A DNA stretch of 64,000 bases from Saprospiraceae bacterium. Its GTDB lineage: Bacteria > Bacteroidota > Bacteroidia > Chitinophagales > Saprospiraceae. The stretch lies in the NCBI GenBank assembly GCA_016711125.1, contig JADJTQ010000010.1, positions 248,001 through 312,000 on the forward strand, given 5' to 3'. Positions 39,479 to 48,683 of the stretch are shown in pieces. Position 1 is the first letter of the stretch. Every line of letters begins with the position of its first letter. Both the position numbers and the translations under genes were made by a program. The notes beneath the pieces were generated by a model. It had not been told where the DNA came from. It saw only the letters and a list, made by a program, of their open reading frames with translations, and did no database searches.

Positions 39479-40723
39479 ATGAAACGACGAGAACTAATAA
39501 AGAGCTTAACCATGCTTCCGTTGGCGGGAAGCGGTTTTGCCATAGAATCCCTGTTATCCTCTTCCGTGGCTGGAAACGATATACCTATGAATCCTATGCA
39601 AACGCTGATGCCTGAGCTTCATCGCAACGCATTTGTAATGGACGGACATACTCATGTAATGACCCGCGAGCTGTTGATGGGCACTGATATCGGCCAGCGT
39701 TATCCCGATGGTACCGTCGACCTCCCCAGAGCCAAGGAAGGCGGCCTGGACGCGATGTTCTTCTCTGTCTATACGCCTGAACACTATTATCCGGGAAGGC
39801 TGGAGACAAAAAACACCTTTCGTGTGGTAAACCTTGCACTGGACCAGATCGAGAAGAATAACGACATGATCGAGCTGGCGCTCAACGCTTCTGATATCGA
39901 GCGTATCAACAAAAAAGGCAAAATGGCGGCTTTCCTGGATCTGGAAGGCGGTTATGATCTTGACGGCGATATAAATCTGCTCCGGGCTCTGTATCGCTTA
40001 GGCCTTCGGTCGATGCAACTGACTGCACACAATACGACCAATGCGTTTATCGACTCCTGCAATGATGTCAGGCGTTGGGATGGCATTAACGATCTTGGGA
40101 AAAAGATCATCGCCGAAATGAATAGGCTTGGCATGGTCATCAATATTGCCCATGCCTCAAATGAAGCAATCCTTCAAACCGCCGCGGCAAGTAAACATCC
40201 GGTCATATACAGTCATGGCGGATTTTACAGCATTGTCGGTCATCCGCGCTGTATTACCGATGAAGCGGCAAAAGCGGTCGCAGCAAAAGGGGGTGTGATT
40301 GGCATTCACTTCGGCAGCCTCTTTAACAATCCAAAATACTATTCCTGGCAGCAGAGAGCACCGAATGAGACTACTCCGGCCTCCGTACAACTTTCTGCCA
40401 AGACCCTTAATGAGGCGGACCAGGAATTTGCAAAAGAGGTCCCTCTAAATTTCAAAGGAACCATTCCTGACGAGTATTGGATGCACGTCGATCAGTTGGC
40501 TAGGGTTATTGACTATGGAGTACATTTAATTGGTGAGGACCACATGGCGATAGGCTCGGATTTGGATGGCGGCCCTGAACTGCCACGTGAAATTAAAGAC
40601 ATCAGTGACTTTCCGCAAATTACCATCGCAATGCAAAAGCTGGGTTACAGCGATGAGCGAATCAAAAAAATCCTTGGTTTAAACTGGCTCCGGGTGATCC
40701 GGCAGGTAACGGAGGGGTCATGA
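39479..40723 (+). CDS. Exported M19 (renal-type) dipeptidase
   Basis: 414 residues with a Tat-like N-terminus (KRRELIKSLTMLPLAGSG). The M19 metal-site landmarks are present: VMDGHTHVM near 58, FLDLEGGYD near 157, MQLTAHNTTN near 190, INIAHASNEA near 230, IYSHGGFYS near 250 and AIGSDLDGG near 370. These are binuclear zinc peptidases that cut dipeptides, including D-amino-acid ones, or act as amidohydrolases. The reading frame is intact. This and the previous two genes are visibly richer in G+C than the accessory region that follows. The link to an oxidoreductase-like neighbour is unexplained. Confidence 0.85.
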   Translation: MKRRELIKSLTMLPLAGSGFAIESLLSSSVAGNDIPMNPMQTLMPELHRNAFVMDGHTHVMTRELLMGTDIGQRYPDGTVDLPRAKEGGLDAMFFSVYTPEHYYPGRLETKNTFRVVNLALDQIEKNNDMIELALNASDIERINKKGKMAAFLDLEGGYDLDGDINLLRALYRLGLRSMQLTAHNTTNAFIDSCNDVRRWDGINDLGKKIIAEMNRLGMVINIAHASNEAILQTAAASKHPVIYSHGGFYSIVGHPRCITDEAAKAVAAKGGVIGIHFGSLFNNPKYYSWQQRAPNETTPASVQLSAKTLNEADQEFAKEVPLNFKGTIPDEYWMHVDQLARVIDYGVHLIGEDHMAIGSDLDGGPELPREIKDISDFPQITIAMQKLGYSDERIKKILGLNWLRVIRQVTEGS

Positions 40724-41274
40724 GGGGATTATAAGCGGGAATTGAAGCTCAAAACATGGTAAATCAATGGTCTAAGCAAGCTGTAATGAGGTAAATATTG
40801 ACGCAAAGTATCAGATAATAATTGACAATAATGAGACTCCTAGTATTAAAATTACCCTCTGTTTTTTAGACATTACGAGAACCTTGGGAATGACAATAGA
40901 AGCAGTGGGAGAATTGTTTCTTTGGACAGCTCATTCGCACCCAGGATTCGCCGGATTTTCACCCGATTGTATTCCGCTATTTTTAATAAAATACAAAAAA
41001 GGAACAGGGATGCATCATCTGAAAGGAGTAGATCGGGAACAAATTTCAAGAATAGATCATTGAATCATTAATATTGATTGTTAAAGAGATTTCGAAGACC
41101 GCGAGGGAATGGTTTGTTAGAAGTCACAGAGGAGAAATCTAGAAAATTCAACAATGACAAAAGACAAATTTCACACCTAGCTTATGCTTAAAAATATACC
41201 AGAAATTATATCATTTTGAAACTAATGAATTACTGATTGAGCACCATAATTAAACTAAAGTTACTTGCCGACAA
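40724..41274. other. Intergenic, no gene recognised
   Basis: About 550 AT-rich bp marking the change from the G+C-richer enzyme genes to accessory DNA. No RNA gene or repeat was recognised. Confidence 0.4.
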
Positions 41275-42144
41275 ATGAGAGACGATTTCACTCGGAGAAC
41301 TAAAGAAACACTCGCAAAAAGGGTTGGATATAAATGTTCAAATCCCAATTGTAAAAAATTAACAAGCGGACCAAATGAAGATGAAAACAAAAGTACTTCT
41401 ATTGGAGTTGCAGCACATATCACAGGCGCTTCTAAAGGAGGTCCAAGATTTAATGAAGAAATGAATGTAGAAGAACGAAAGGGTATAAATAATGGAATAT
41501 GGTTATGTCAAAACTGCTCTGTCCTAATTGATAAAGATGAATCTAAATATTCAATTGAACTATTGGAATCTTGGAAGGTAACATCTGAAGATAAAGCTAA
41601 AGAAGAAATATCGACTTCAAATAAAAATCAATTACCAACAAATAATAGTTTTCAAACACTATTCTTCGAATTGTTAAATCAACAAGAAATAGTATTAAAA
41701 GATTTGGAAGTAACTAAGAGGAAGACACAAGATGGAAAGATTCTATCTGAAGAAAAAATAATTGGGAGAAAGGCGATTAAGTCATATTTTGAAATCTTTA
41801 GAGATCCTTTCAAGAAATATCAAAGCTGGGATTCTCAACTTCCAAAAGAGGACATTCCCAAAGAGTGTTCAAAGTTTTTCAGTGACGCACCTGAATTGGT
41901 AAAATACTTTAACCTCAACAAACAACTATTAAGGCTATTGAAATCAAAATCTAATTTGGAAAACATCGAACTTTATATTAATATTTTCCTGAGTAAGGTT
42001 GACTACTATGAAAAAATAATGTTGTTTTATTACATATACGAATCGAAAGACGAGAATTATTTAGATTTAGCAAAAGAGTTTGAAATCTTGGAAGGTATCA
42101 AAAAAGAAGATTTAATTCATGGTGAGACATTTGGATTAATATAA
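41275..42144 (+). CDS. HNH nuclease-like domain fused to a putative AbiC (phage abortive infection) domain
   Basis: 289 residues, intact frame, low G+C. The N-terminal 105 residues match the HNH-like module often fused to defence effectors: a CSNPNC zinc knuckle (about 22-27), VAAHITGASKGGPRFNEEMN with the conserved His (about 46), and NGIWLCQNCSVLIDKDE. The C-terminal part (about 125-285) looks like the putative phage abortive infection (putAbiC) family, with FQTLFFELLNQQEIVLKDLE, IIGRKAIKSYFEIFRDPF, and IELYINIFLSKVDYYEKIML then FYYIYESKDE near the end. In that family the domain appears to sense infection. The HNH part would cut DNA. No partner gene flanks it, so it could be a one-gene system. 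Function is inferred from the domains. Confidence 0.65.
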   Translation: MRDDFTRRTKETLAKRVGYKCSNPNCKKLTSGPNEDENKSTSIGVAAHITGASKGGPRFNEEMNVEERKGINNGIWLCQNCSVLIDKDESKYSIELLESWKVTSEDKAKEEISTSNKNQLPTNNSFQTLFFELLNQQEIVLKDLEVTKRKTQDGKILSEEKIIGRKAIKSYFEIFRDPFKKYQSWDSQLPKEDIPKECSKFFSDAPELVKYFNLNKQLLRLLKSKSNLENIELYINIFLSKVDYYEKIMLFYYIYESKDENYLDLAKEFEILEGIKKEDLIHGETFGLI

Positions 42145-42330
42145 AAAAAGAAAACTGCAGCAAATAAGGAAGGGTTAAAGCGGTCGATCGGACCTAGTTT
42201 GAATCCTATGTTGAACTTGATCGCTCGCTTTTAGTAGGTGAGTTCCAAATTATACTTCGTCGATTTTCTAGTAGCTTACCTGATTAAGCGTGGTTTTCTG
42301 ATGGCCTTACATTCTTTTTGAATGAGATTG

Positions 42331-43370
42331 CTGTTGCCGCCACAAGGCAATTATGAAGCTTATGTGGCGTTAGGAGGAGGATCAACGATTGATACAGCCA
42401 AGGCCGCCAAATTAAATGCTACTTATCCGGATGATTTTCTAGCTTATGTCAATGCTCCGATTGGTCAGGGTAAGCCGGTACCCGGACCGGTTAAACCATT
42501 GATTGCTATCCCAACTACAGCTAGAACAGGCAGTGAGACCACCGGCGTTGCTATTTTTGATCTCACCGACCGGCATATCAAAACCGGCATCGCGCATCGA
42601 CATTTTAAAGCCGACATTAGGCCTGGTAGATCCCGACAATACGAGGACGATGCCTCCGGCGGATGCTGCAGCATCTGGTTTGGATGTGTTATGTCATGCC
42701 TTAGAATCCTATACCGCGATTCCTTTTAATGACCGGCCACTGCCCGAGCGGCCATTTATTGAGACCGGCCCATCAAGGCAGTAATCCCATCAGTGATGTC
42801 TGGGCCATATGGGCCATTGAACTGACCGCCAAATATATCGTTCGAGCCTATCGAGATCCCGATGACCTAGAGGCCCAGTCCAATATGATTCTGGCCTCCA
42901 GTATGGCTGGCATGGGCTTTGGAAATGCCGGGGTACATCTCTGCCATGGAATGTCGTATCCAGTTTCGGGCATGGTGTGCAACTACCGCCCGGAGGGATT
43001 AAAAACAGATTATGCTATTGTACCCCATGGTATGTCCGTCATACTCAACACTCCAGCGGTCTTTCGATTTACGTCTATGGCCTGTCCTGATCGGTATTTA
43101 GAAGCGGCCGGACTGCTCGGAGCACCAATTTCTAAAACTGCTTATGGTCTTGATGAAGCTGGTCACTTACTGGCATCTGAAATTGTCCGATTAATTAATG
43201 CAAGCGCTGGACATCCCCAATGGTTTGTCAGCTTCGGCTATACCGAAGCAGATATCCCGTCATTAGTAGATGGCACTTTACCCCAACATCGGGTGACCAA
43301 ACTTTCGCCACGACCGGCATCGGCTGAAGATCTGGCGTTGTTGTTTAAAGATTCGATGAGGGCATGGTGA
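42331..43370 (+). pseudogene. Decayed copy of the ADHFE1-like alcohol dehydrogenase gene
   Basis: A close nucleotide copy of 36930-37945. The first third of the gene is missing: similarity begins at AAGGCAATTATGAAGC. The frame changes near 42605 (HIKTGIAHRH then out of frame), near 42760 and near 43205, while LYATYPDD-, ESYTAIPFN-, HLCHGMSYPVSGMV- and HRVTKLSPRP-type segments remain. With the 5' loss and multiple indels it cannot make an active enzyme. It lies between the HNH-AbiC gene and a GH16 gene. With the gntR copy it shows that locus-to-locus duplication is common here. Some of its indels may again be sequence errors. Confidence 0.85.
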
Positions 43371-43598
43371 GGCCCAAGAAGGATTGTCATGGTGTAATGC
43401 AACAATAACTTAGTACTCAAGATAGCGCTTCCCTTACTGATAAAGGGCTTCATTGCCCTTGCACAATCCAACATCTGAATCAGGACATGATGCTTCTCAA
43501 ATATTCTTGAATACCAGATAACAATAAGTATGTGCACTGTTGCAATTTCAAATCAATAACGCTAAATTGTTGATTCAACTCATTTGCTCGGTACCACT

Positions 43599-43760
43599 AT
43601 GGAAGAACACATCCACAATGATATTCTGGAGACCGTCAAACAAGACAAACAGTATGTGCCGCAGCTGGCAGACATCCGAGGTGACGGCTTAAAAGCCAAA
43701 AATAGTATCCCGAATTGTGACGCCCAATTTGAAAAACTATCTTCATGGAAAAGGTGATTT
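43599..43760 (+). CDS. Small ORF of unknown function overlapping the GH16 start
   Basis: 53 codons (MEEHIHNDILETVKQDKQYV to FEKLSSWKR) ending 16 bases inside the GH16 gene in another frame. No family is recognised. It may be the C-terminal remnant of a larger protein, or chance. Confidence 0.3.
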
Positions 43761-44554
43761 GTTTTGTGTTTTTTGCAGCTTTCATATTTTGCAATCTGCA
43801 AAAAGTGGAGCGGGTCCCCGACGTATCAAAAACCGCTTATCGTTTAGTGTGGGGAGACGAGTTTGACGAAATTGGACTTCCAGATAGTGCCAAATGGGGC
43901 TATGATACGGGTGGGAGTGGTTGGGGAAATAACGAACTCCAGTATTACAGCGACCGTCGGTCGGAAAATGCGCGAGTCGAAAACGGTAAACTTATCATTG
44001 AAGCACGAAAGGAAGAATATAAAAGAAAAGACTATACTTCTGCTCGTTTGGTTACGAAGAAAAAGGGTGAGTGGTGCTATGGACGCATGGAAATTAGAGC
44101 AAAACTTCCTCGTGGGCGTGGCACATGGCCCGCTATCTGGATGCTTTCCGCCCAACAGGAATATGGGCTGTGGCCAGCAAGCGGTGAAATTGACATCATG
44201 GAACATGTTGGGTTTGACCCCGGGAAAATACATGGGGCAGTTCATACTAAAAAGTTTAACCACATGATACAAACTCAAAAAACCGGTAAAATTCTAGCAG
44301 GGGATGCATCAGATACCTTCCACGAGTATTCTGTAGAATGGACACCAGAATCTATATTGTTTTTTGTGGATGGCAAAAATTATTTCCGCTTTGATAACGA
44401 CCACACGAGTTGGGAGTCATGGCCTTTTGACCAACCATTTTATTTGATTTTAAATATCGCAATAGGCGGTAATTGGGGCGGACAAAAGGGCGTAGATGAC
44501 ACGATACTACCTCAAAAAATGGAGATCGATTATGTAAGAATTTACGAAAAATAA
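43745..44554 (+). CDS. GH16-family secreted endo-beta-glucanase
   Basis: 269 residues with a hydrophobic signal-like N-terminus (VICFVFFAAFIFC). It has one GH16 domain (about 35-268). Landmarks are LVWGDEFDEIGLPDSAKWGY, RMEIRAKLPRGRGTWPAIWM, the catalytic SGEIDIMEHVGF near 141-152, and WPFDQPFYLILNIAIGGNWG, which is typical of bacterial beta-1,3-glucanases. Secreted or lipid-anchored, it would cut laminarin-like glucans. It follows the decayed alcohol dehydrogenase copy and precedes a dispersed repeat, so it appears to stand alone. The frame is intact. Confidence 0.9.
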   Translation: MEKVICFVFFAAFIFCNLQKVERVPDVSKTAYRLVWGDEFDEIGLPDSAKWGYDTGGSGWGNNELQYYSDRRSENARVENGKLIIEARKEEYKRKDYTSARLVTKKKGEWCYGRMEIRAKLPRGRGTWPAIWMLSAQQEYGLWPASGEIDIMEHVGFDPGKIHGAVHTKKFNHMIQTQKTGKILAGDASDTFHEYSVEWTPESILFFVDGKNYFRFDNDHTSWESWPFDQPFYLILNIAIGGNWGGQKGVDDTILPQKMEIDYVRIYEK

Positions 44555-44654
44555 GAAAAATAAGATTCTCTTTTGATATAGTGAAATTCAACTCATCAGC
44601 CCAAACCGAAAAAAGGATAATTCTTAGAGATATAAAAAAGCAAAAAAAGTAAAT

Positions 44655-45244
44655 AAGCCTTCACTCACGAATCCCGGTAATTGCATCTTCCCTGCCCGGT
44701 GATATCAGACGAGTTTCAGTCACATCAACATCGGATCTACTACTTAGATTCTGAATACTTTAGGACATTAGTGAGTTACTGACACTTTCGGCCAGCACAG
44801 GGTGGCCACTTGACCCAACCTAAAAAGCCTCTAGACCTGTCTGCAGAAGCCATGGCGAAGGCACATCTGGTTCCTGTTCAGCCCTCCTTGAGGATATCGA
44901 AGGGTCGGTACCGACCTTTGCAGTCTCGCTTGCTTAAAATCTGACCTCGCGATCAACACCCCCAGCATACTGCGGAGTAAGCGTTGGGACTTGTCCCGGA
45001 TCCTGACATTTATCGTCAGACTAGGGTTCAAAAGAGCCTGTCCCAAAGAACGTGGTGCTGACCGAAAGTGTAATTAGTCTCGGGATTACCCCTGCCCATC
45101 CCGAGTACTCGGGAGACTTACACACTCAAGATAATTCCGTATCTTTCTACGGAAAAGATACGCCCATGCTGGGCACCACACACTGCACGTCCACGGTATG
45201 CCCCCTTGTCGGGCACTGCCTATGTGACAAGGGTCGTGGCAACT
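44655..45244. repeat. Dispersed non-coding repeat, copy A
   Basis: About 590 bp related to 49608-50160 (copy B) and 63820-64000 (copy C). Shared segments include CGGATCTACTA, GATTCTGAATACTTT, GATATCGAAGGGTCGGTACC, CTCGCGATCAACACCCCC, CTTACAC...CTCAAGAT and GCCCATGCTGGGCAC. The right end holds an attC-like hairpin (about 45180-45245) just before a rightward gene. No supported ORF is present. Confidence 0.7.
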
Positions 45245-45255
45245 GAAAAAAAAAT

Positions 45256-45846
45256 ATGAAAATGAATGAGGAATATGAAAAAACACCAGTGCAAAAACAG
45301 ACTAGGAAATGGTATAAAGGACTTTTAGTCGTAATTGCATCTGCAATGACTTTATTTTCTGGATTATTTTACGGTGGGACTATTTACCAAGAGACTAAAG
45401 ATAATATCGAAATAGCCACGTCTAAATTGAAAATTCTGCAAATAGAATTTGAGAACAACGAATTAAATAAAAAATTTGCAGAACTCAAAGATGAAAATGA
45501 AAATATAAAAAAGGAAAATACTATTTTGAAAGATAAATTAACATCAGTCGTAATAAAAATCCCGAGTAACTCTTGTACAAATCCTAAAAATGATATTACG
45601 GTTTTCATAAAGAATAGCCTTACAAAACTGCCAATAAAAAAGGCAAGCGTATTTAATGGTGGTGGAAGAAATTTTCAAACTGGCTTTACAGACGACGAGG
45701 GAAAGCTTACAATAAATTTTAGTTTAGACAAAGCCCAAATTACTACTCTAATATTTGTAAGTGCTGAAACTTATATAGCATATGATACCAAACTAAATCT
45801 CTGCCAAGCAGAACGAACAATAACAATTTTTCTTCAACCAAAATGA
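45256..45846 (+). CDS. Membrane-anchored coiled-coil protein with CarboxypepD_reg-like domain
   Basis: 196 residues of unknown function. A transmembrane helix (about 23-42, LLVVIASAMTLFSGLFYGG) is followed by a coiled coil (about 55-95, rich in E, K and N) and a beta-rich C-terminal domain (about 105-195) resembling the carboxypeptidase regulatory-like fold (FIKNSLTKLPIKKASVFNGG, TGFTDDEGKLTINFS). It overlaps the next gene by a few bases, so the two are translated together. It is low in G+C and begins about 10 bp after the repeat copy A hairpin, consistent with a cassette-borne gene. Confidence 0.6.
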   Translation: MKMNEEYEKTPVQKQTRKWYKGLLVVIASAMTLFSGLFYGGTIYQETKDNIEIATSKLKILQIEFENNELNKKFAELKDENENIKKENTILKDKLTSVVIKIPSNSCTNPKNDITVFIKNSLTKLPIKKASVFNGGGRNFQTGFTDDEGKLTINFSLDKAQITTLIFVSAETYIAYDTKLNLCQAERTITIFLQPK

Positions 45847-46502
45847 GATGCGAAATGAAAAAAGGATTTTTCACCCTCACTTTGTGCATTCTTGCACTTA
45901 CACTCTATGCTCAAGAAATTGAAAAAATTTGGGGTGTAGGTACTGATTTTGATTCAAAAGTAACAATTTCAAATGCGGAGGTTGAAATTGTTGGAATGCG
46001 ACTAACTGCTAAAACCGATGACAGGGGGAATTTTTCTATTTACGCTGAAAACCCGACCTCAAAGGTCACAATAAAGATTTACAAGGAAAACTATGAACCT
46101 TTTGAGGTAGAAATTACTTTGCCACTGAAAGTACCTTATGATGTTAGGCTTAAAAAAGTAAACAAACCAACGGTAATCATCACCCAACTTGACTTTGGTA
46201 GAGAAATTAGTGGTCAAATTAGTGGGTTGACAACCGAAATGGAAGGTAAATACAAAATTGTAGTTTTTGTATTTACCAACACCTACTGGATACACCCGTT
46301 GGCAAACAGTAAGTTTGTTGTAAAGACTAATGGGACATGGCGTATGCAAAGTATTTGGCATCCAGACTCCCCGTGCCCTACGAGAGTTTTGGCGATGTTA
46401 GTCGACATTGATTATACGCCTCAATCTCCAGCACCCGATCCTGTAGGTAATGATGTTGTTTCATACGAAGAAGTAGGGGTAGAAAAAATAAAATGCCAAT
46501 AG
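45843..46502 (+). CDS. Secreted CarboxypepD_reg-like domain protein
   Basis: 215-219 residues. The preferred start is ATG 45855 (MKKGFFTLTLCILALTLYAQ signal peptide); ATG 45843 overlaps the preceding gene. A carboxypeptidase-regulatory-like beta-sandwich (about 30-105: ISNAEVEIVGMRLTAKTDDR, GNFSIYAENP) is followed by a C-terminal domain with YKIVVFVFTNTYWIHPLANS. It is paired with the membrane-anchored protein upstream and shares its domain type. Function is unknown. A role at the cell surface is inferred from the signal peptide. Confidence 0.6.
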   Translation: MRCEMKKGFFTLTLCILALTLYAQEIEKIWGVGTDFDSKVTISNAEVEIVGMRLTAKTDDRGNFSIYAENPTSKVTIKIYKENYEPFEVEITLPLKVPYDVRLKKVNKPTVIITQLDFGREISGQISGLTTEMEGKYKIVVFVFTNTYWIHPLANSKFVVKTNGTWRMQSIWHPDSPCPTRVLAMLVDIDYTPQSPAPDPVGNDVVSYEEVGVEKIKCQ

Positions 46503-46794
46503 TAAAAAACTACGAGTCGAGTAAGCTCAGGGATTTGCACTCATATCTTCTCACAGAACCCTGAGTAATCGAGGTAAACCCTCTACTCTTATTCCTCGGC
46601 CAAGGCTTCGGCACAGAGGCTAACTTCCATTATGCAGACAATTAATCAGGTTAATCTTTTGCTGGCTAAGGACAGGGATGCATTGTTATCGGTTCGTTTT
46701 CTTTTTAAGTTTCTTGAATGATTTTGTCCATTTGTTTATTGAATTTTGATTGAATTCTTTTGCTGATATTTAAAGTAATAGTCGCCAAAATTAT
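46503..46794. other. Intergenic, no gene recognised
   Basis: About 290 bp with short stems (e.g. CTCAGGG...CCCTGAG at about 46524-46565). Otherwise nothing supported. Confidence 0.4.
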
Positions 46795-47241
46795 TCAACC
46801 CATAAACCCTATGAATCCAATGATTTTATAATCATAAATTAATGGTAATCCTTCAAGAACTACTCCCATTCCAATTAGAACAAGACCAATTGAACTTCCA
46901 TTTAAAATCCTTCTATTTTGATGTACTTCATTGTATTTGCTGGTTAAGGGTTCCCTATTCTTGGATACAATCCTAATAAAATTATCTTCAAATTTCTGTT
47001 GAATCTCTTTAGCGTACAATTTAGGAAATAATAATTCTCCAAATTCAATTGTGATAAGACCAAGAATATAATTGATAATTAGAATTGGAATTGATACCAA
47101 GACACCCCAAGAATTCGTCACCATTAGCTCTTCAATGAAAATCCAGTATCTAAATACACTATCCGTAAGAAAAAATAGACCTAAACTTACTAAGCAACCT
47201 ACTCCTATTGTTCCTGTAAATTCTTCTATTACTTTTTTCAT
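46795..47241 (-). CDS. Small membrane protein of unknown function
   Basis: 148 residues from the preferred start (MKKVIEEFTGTIG); an upstream ATG at 47298 would add 19 residues of poor quality. Three or four predicted membrane helices (CLVSLGLFFLTDSVF; GVLVSIPILIINYILGLI; LVLIGMGVVLEGLPLIY) and a charged cytoplasmic loop of about 45 residues are visible. No family is recognised. It is the only leftward host gene in this stretch. Low-G+C composition and isolated position suit an accessory gene. Confidence 0.5.
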   Translation of the reverse strand: MKKVIEEFTGTIGVGCLVSLGLFFLTDSVFRYWIFIEELMVTNSWGVLVSIPILIINYILGLITIEFGELLFPKLYAKEIQQKFEDNFIRIVSKNREPLTSKYNEVHQNRRILNGSSIGLVLIGMGVVLEGLPLIYDYKIIGFIGFMG

Positions 47242-47298
47242 TGTTGATTTTTCTGTTTCTAATGGCCGACAACCATAAAGGATTGTATTTGTAGTCAA

Positions 47299-47632
47299 TC
47301 CAACAGTCAGTACTAAGATACTGATCTACTTTATATCCACCTAGAAAGATTAAAGCAAAATAACTTCGTGATTACAGATACGATTGAGCCTGTCCGGCCT
47401 CCTTCTTCAAGAATAGGCCATCCAGGCGGGATTGCACGGAACCGGTTATAGGATTTGTAAAAGTAACGGCAGGGCCAGGGAGAGATGCCAGGGGATAATT
47501 TTGGCACAATGTTTCTCAAATTGGTCTCAAAAGAGATAGTGCCACAGTGCTCTTTCATGGAAATCTGGTCGGTAGTGATCCAAAAGGAAAGTTTTAGGCA
47601 TAGTTTGACCATATCCATTGATAATGAATTAG
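47299..47632. other. Intergenic, no gene recognised
   Basis: About 330 bp downstream of the IS91-like tail. It may contain the end of that element, but no IS91 terminal hairpin could be placed. Confidence 0.35.
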
Positions 47633-48090
47633 TTAATTATAGTTCATTTTGACTAAGTTATAATTATTCGCACGAGACTTGATTAGTGTGAATGAGGGAC
47701 CATCACGTATAGTTGTGACTGGGAGAAAGTTCCACCATTGACAAGAGTATACCCTGATGACAAGCCGGCATCTTCCAATTTCGATGTTGTACTTTTGCTT
47801 CAGATCTAGGACTTTCGAGAATGTCTTTTTGTTGGGCCTTCTGATCTCAAAAAATTGTAATACCTGGCCTTTCTTGCTCGTTTTTTTAAGATTAGAGAAA
47901 ATACCATCATGCCGAATCTTGGCAAAACCTTAGGAACTACATGAAGCAAAAACCGTTGAGTAAACTGTTGTGGAGTTAGTTTCAGAATCTTTTGCTTTCC
48001 ATCGTGATAATCCTTGTAACAAAAGGGTACCGATTGCTCATTTACTTCTAAAATTCGTCGGTTAGTAATGACCACCCGATGGCTATATGA
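47633..48090 (-). pseudogene. C-terminal fragment of an IS91-family transposase
   Basis: About 150 residues of the Y2-transposase C-terminal domain: SYSHRVVITNRRILEVNEQS, VPFCYKDYHDGKQKILKLTP and FTQRFLLHVVPK. One base (CC at 47928-47929) is missing; past it the restored frame reads GFAKIRHDGIFSNLKKTS and continues to TAA at 47633. Catalytic tyrosines and the N-terminus are absent. Its 5' end is joined directly to a truncated reverse transcriptase near 48090, which makes a chimeric ORF. It is a relic. IS91 elements move by rolling-circle transposition. Confidence 0.7.
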
Positions 48091-48683
48091 ACCCCTTTTC
48101 TCCGCTTGATTAATTCCCCGTTTATTAGAATCGGTGCTCTTAACCATTTCCTGATTAATCGCATCGTGGTTGAGCATTTAACCCTTTTGATATACCAGAT
48201 TTAAAAGTAAGCAATGGTCCACTTCGTCAAAGAAATTCTTTAAGTCAATATCGACTATGTGAGTATAGCCTTCGTGGATATATTCCAATGCTTTACCCAC
48301 CGCTTGGTGAGCGTTTTTGTTTGGTCTAAATCCGTAACTATTGACGCTGAATTCCCCATCAAAACGGAGCATGATCGTTTGTGACACAGCTTGCTGTAGC
48401 AACCTATCCATCCTGTCCGCGAGCGCCGAAGCTGCTCTGCGGAGGAGCTGGGGATTCCTAAGAGTCTGATTTTACCTTTTTCCTTAGGAATTTCCACTCC
48501 CATAATCGGCTGAGGCAAATATTTATGCTCCCTAATTTCCTGCAGGATCCAGGTCCGGTGTTCCCGGAGAAACGAAGTCAACCTATTTGTTTCCATTCCG
48601 TCCACACCGGCACTGCCTTTATTAGCAATTACTTGACGTAATGCCTTCTGAAGATTTCTAGGACTCAATATTTGGTCAATCAA
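48090..48683 (-). pseudogene. Truncated group II intron reverse transcriptase
   Basis: The N-terminal half of an LtrA-type RT: MIDQILSPRNLQKALRQVIA, KGSAGVDGM, GVEIPKEKGKIRLLGIP, then after a hairpin insertion (48412-48449) DRLLQQAVSQTIMLRFDGEF, SYGFRPNKNAHQAVG and VDIDLKNFFDEVDHCLLLNL. A further indel at about 48182-48188 precedes KWLRAPILINGELIKRRKG, where the RT stops at the IS91 fusion point. The YADD active site and maturase domain are missing. The same N-terminal part is repeated at 62727-63035. The hairpin insertion shifts the frame in both copies, so it predates their spread. Confidence 0.8.

Noticed and set aside
47331..47618. 95-codon leftward ORF downstream of the IS91 tail
   Set aside because: No family, no start signal, and another frame reads equally well. 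It is likely the end of the mobile element.
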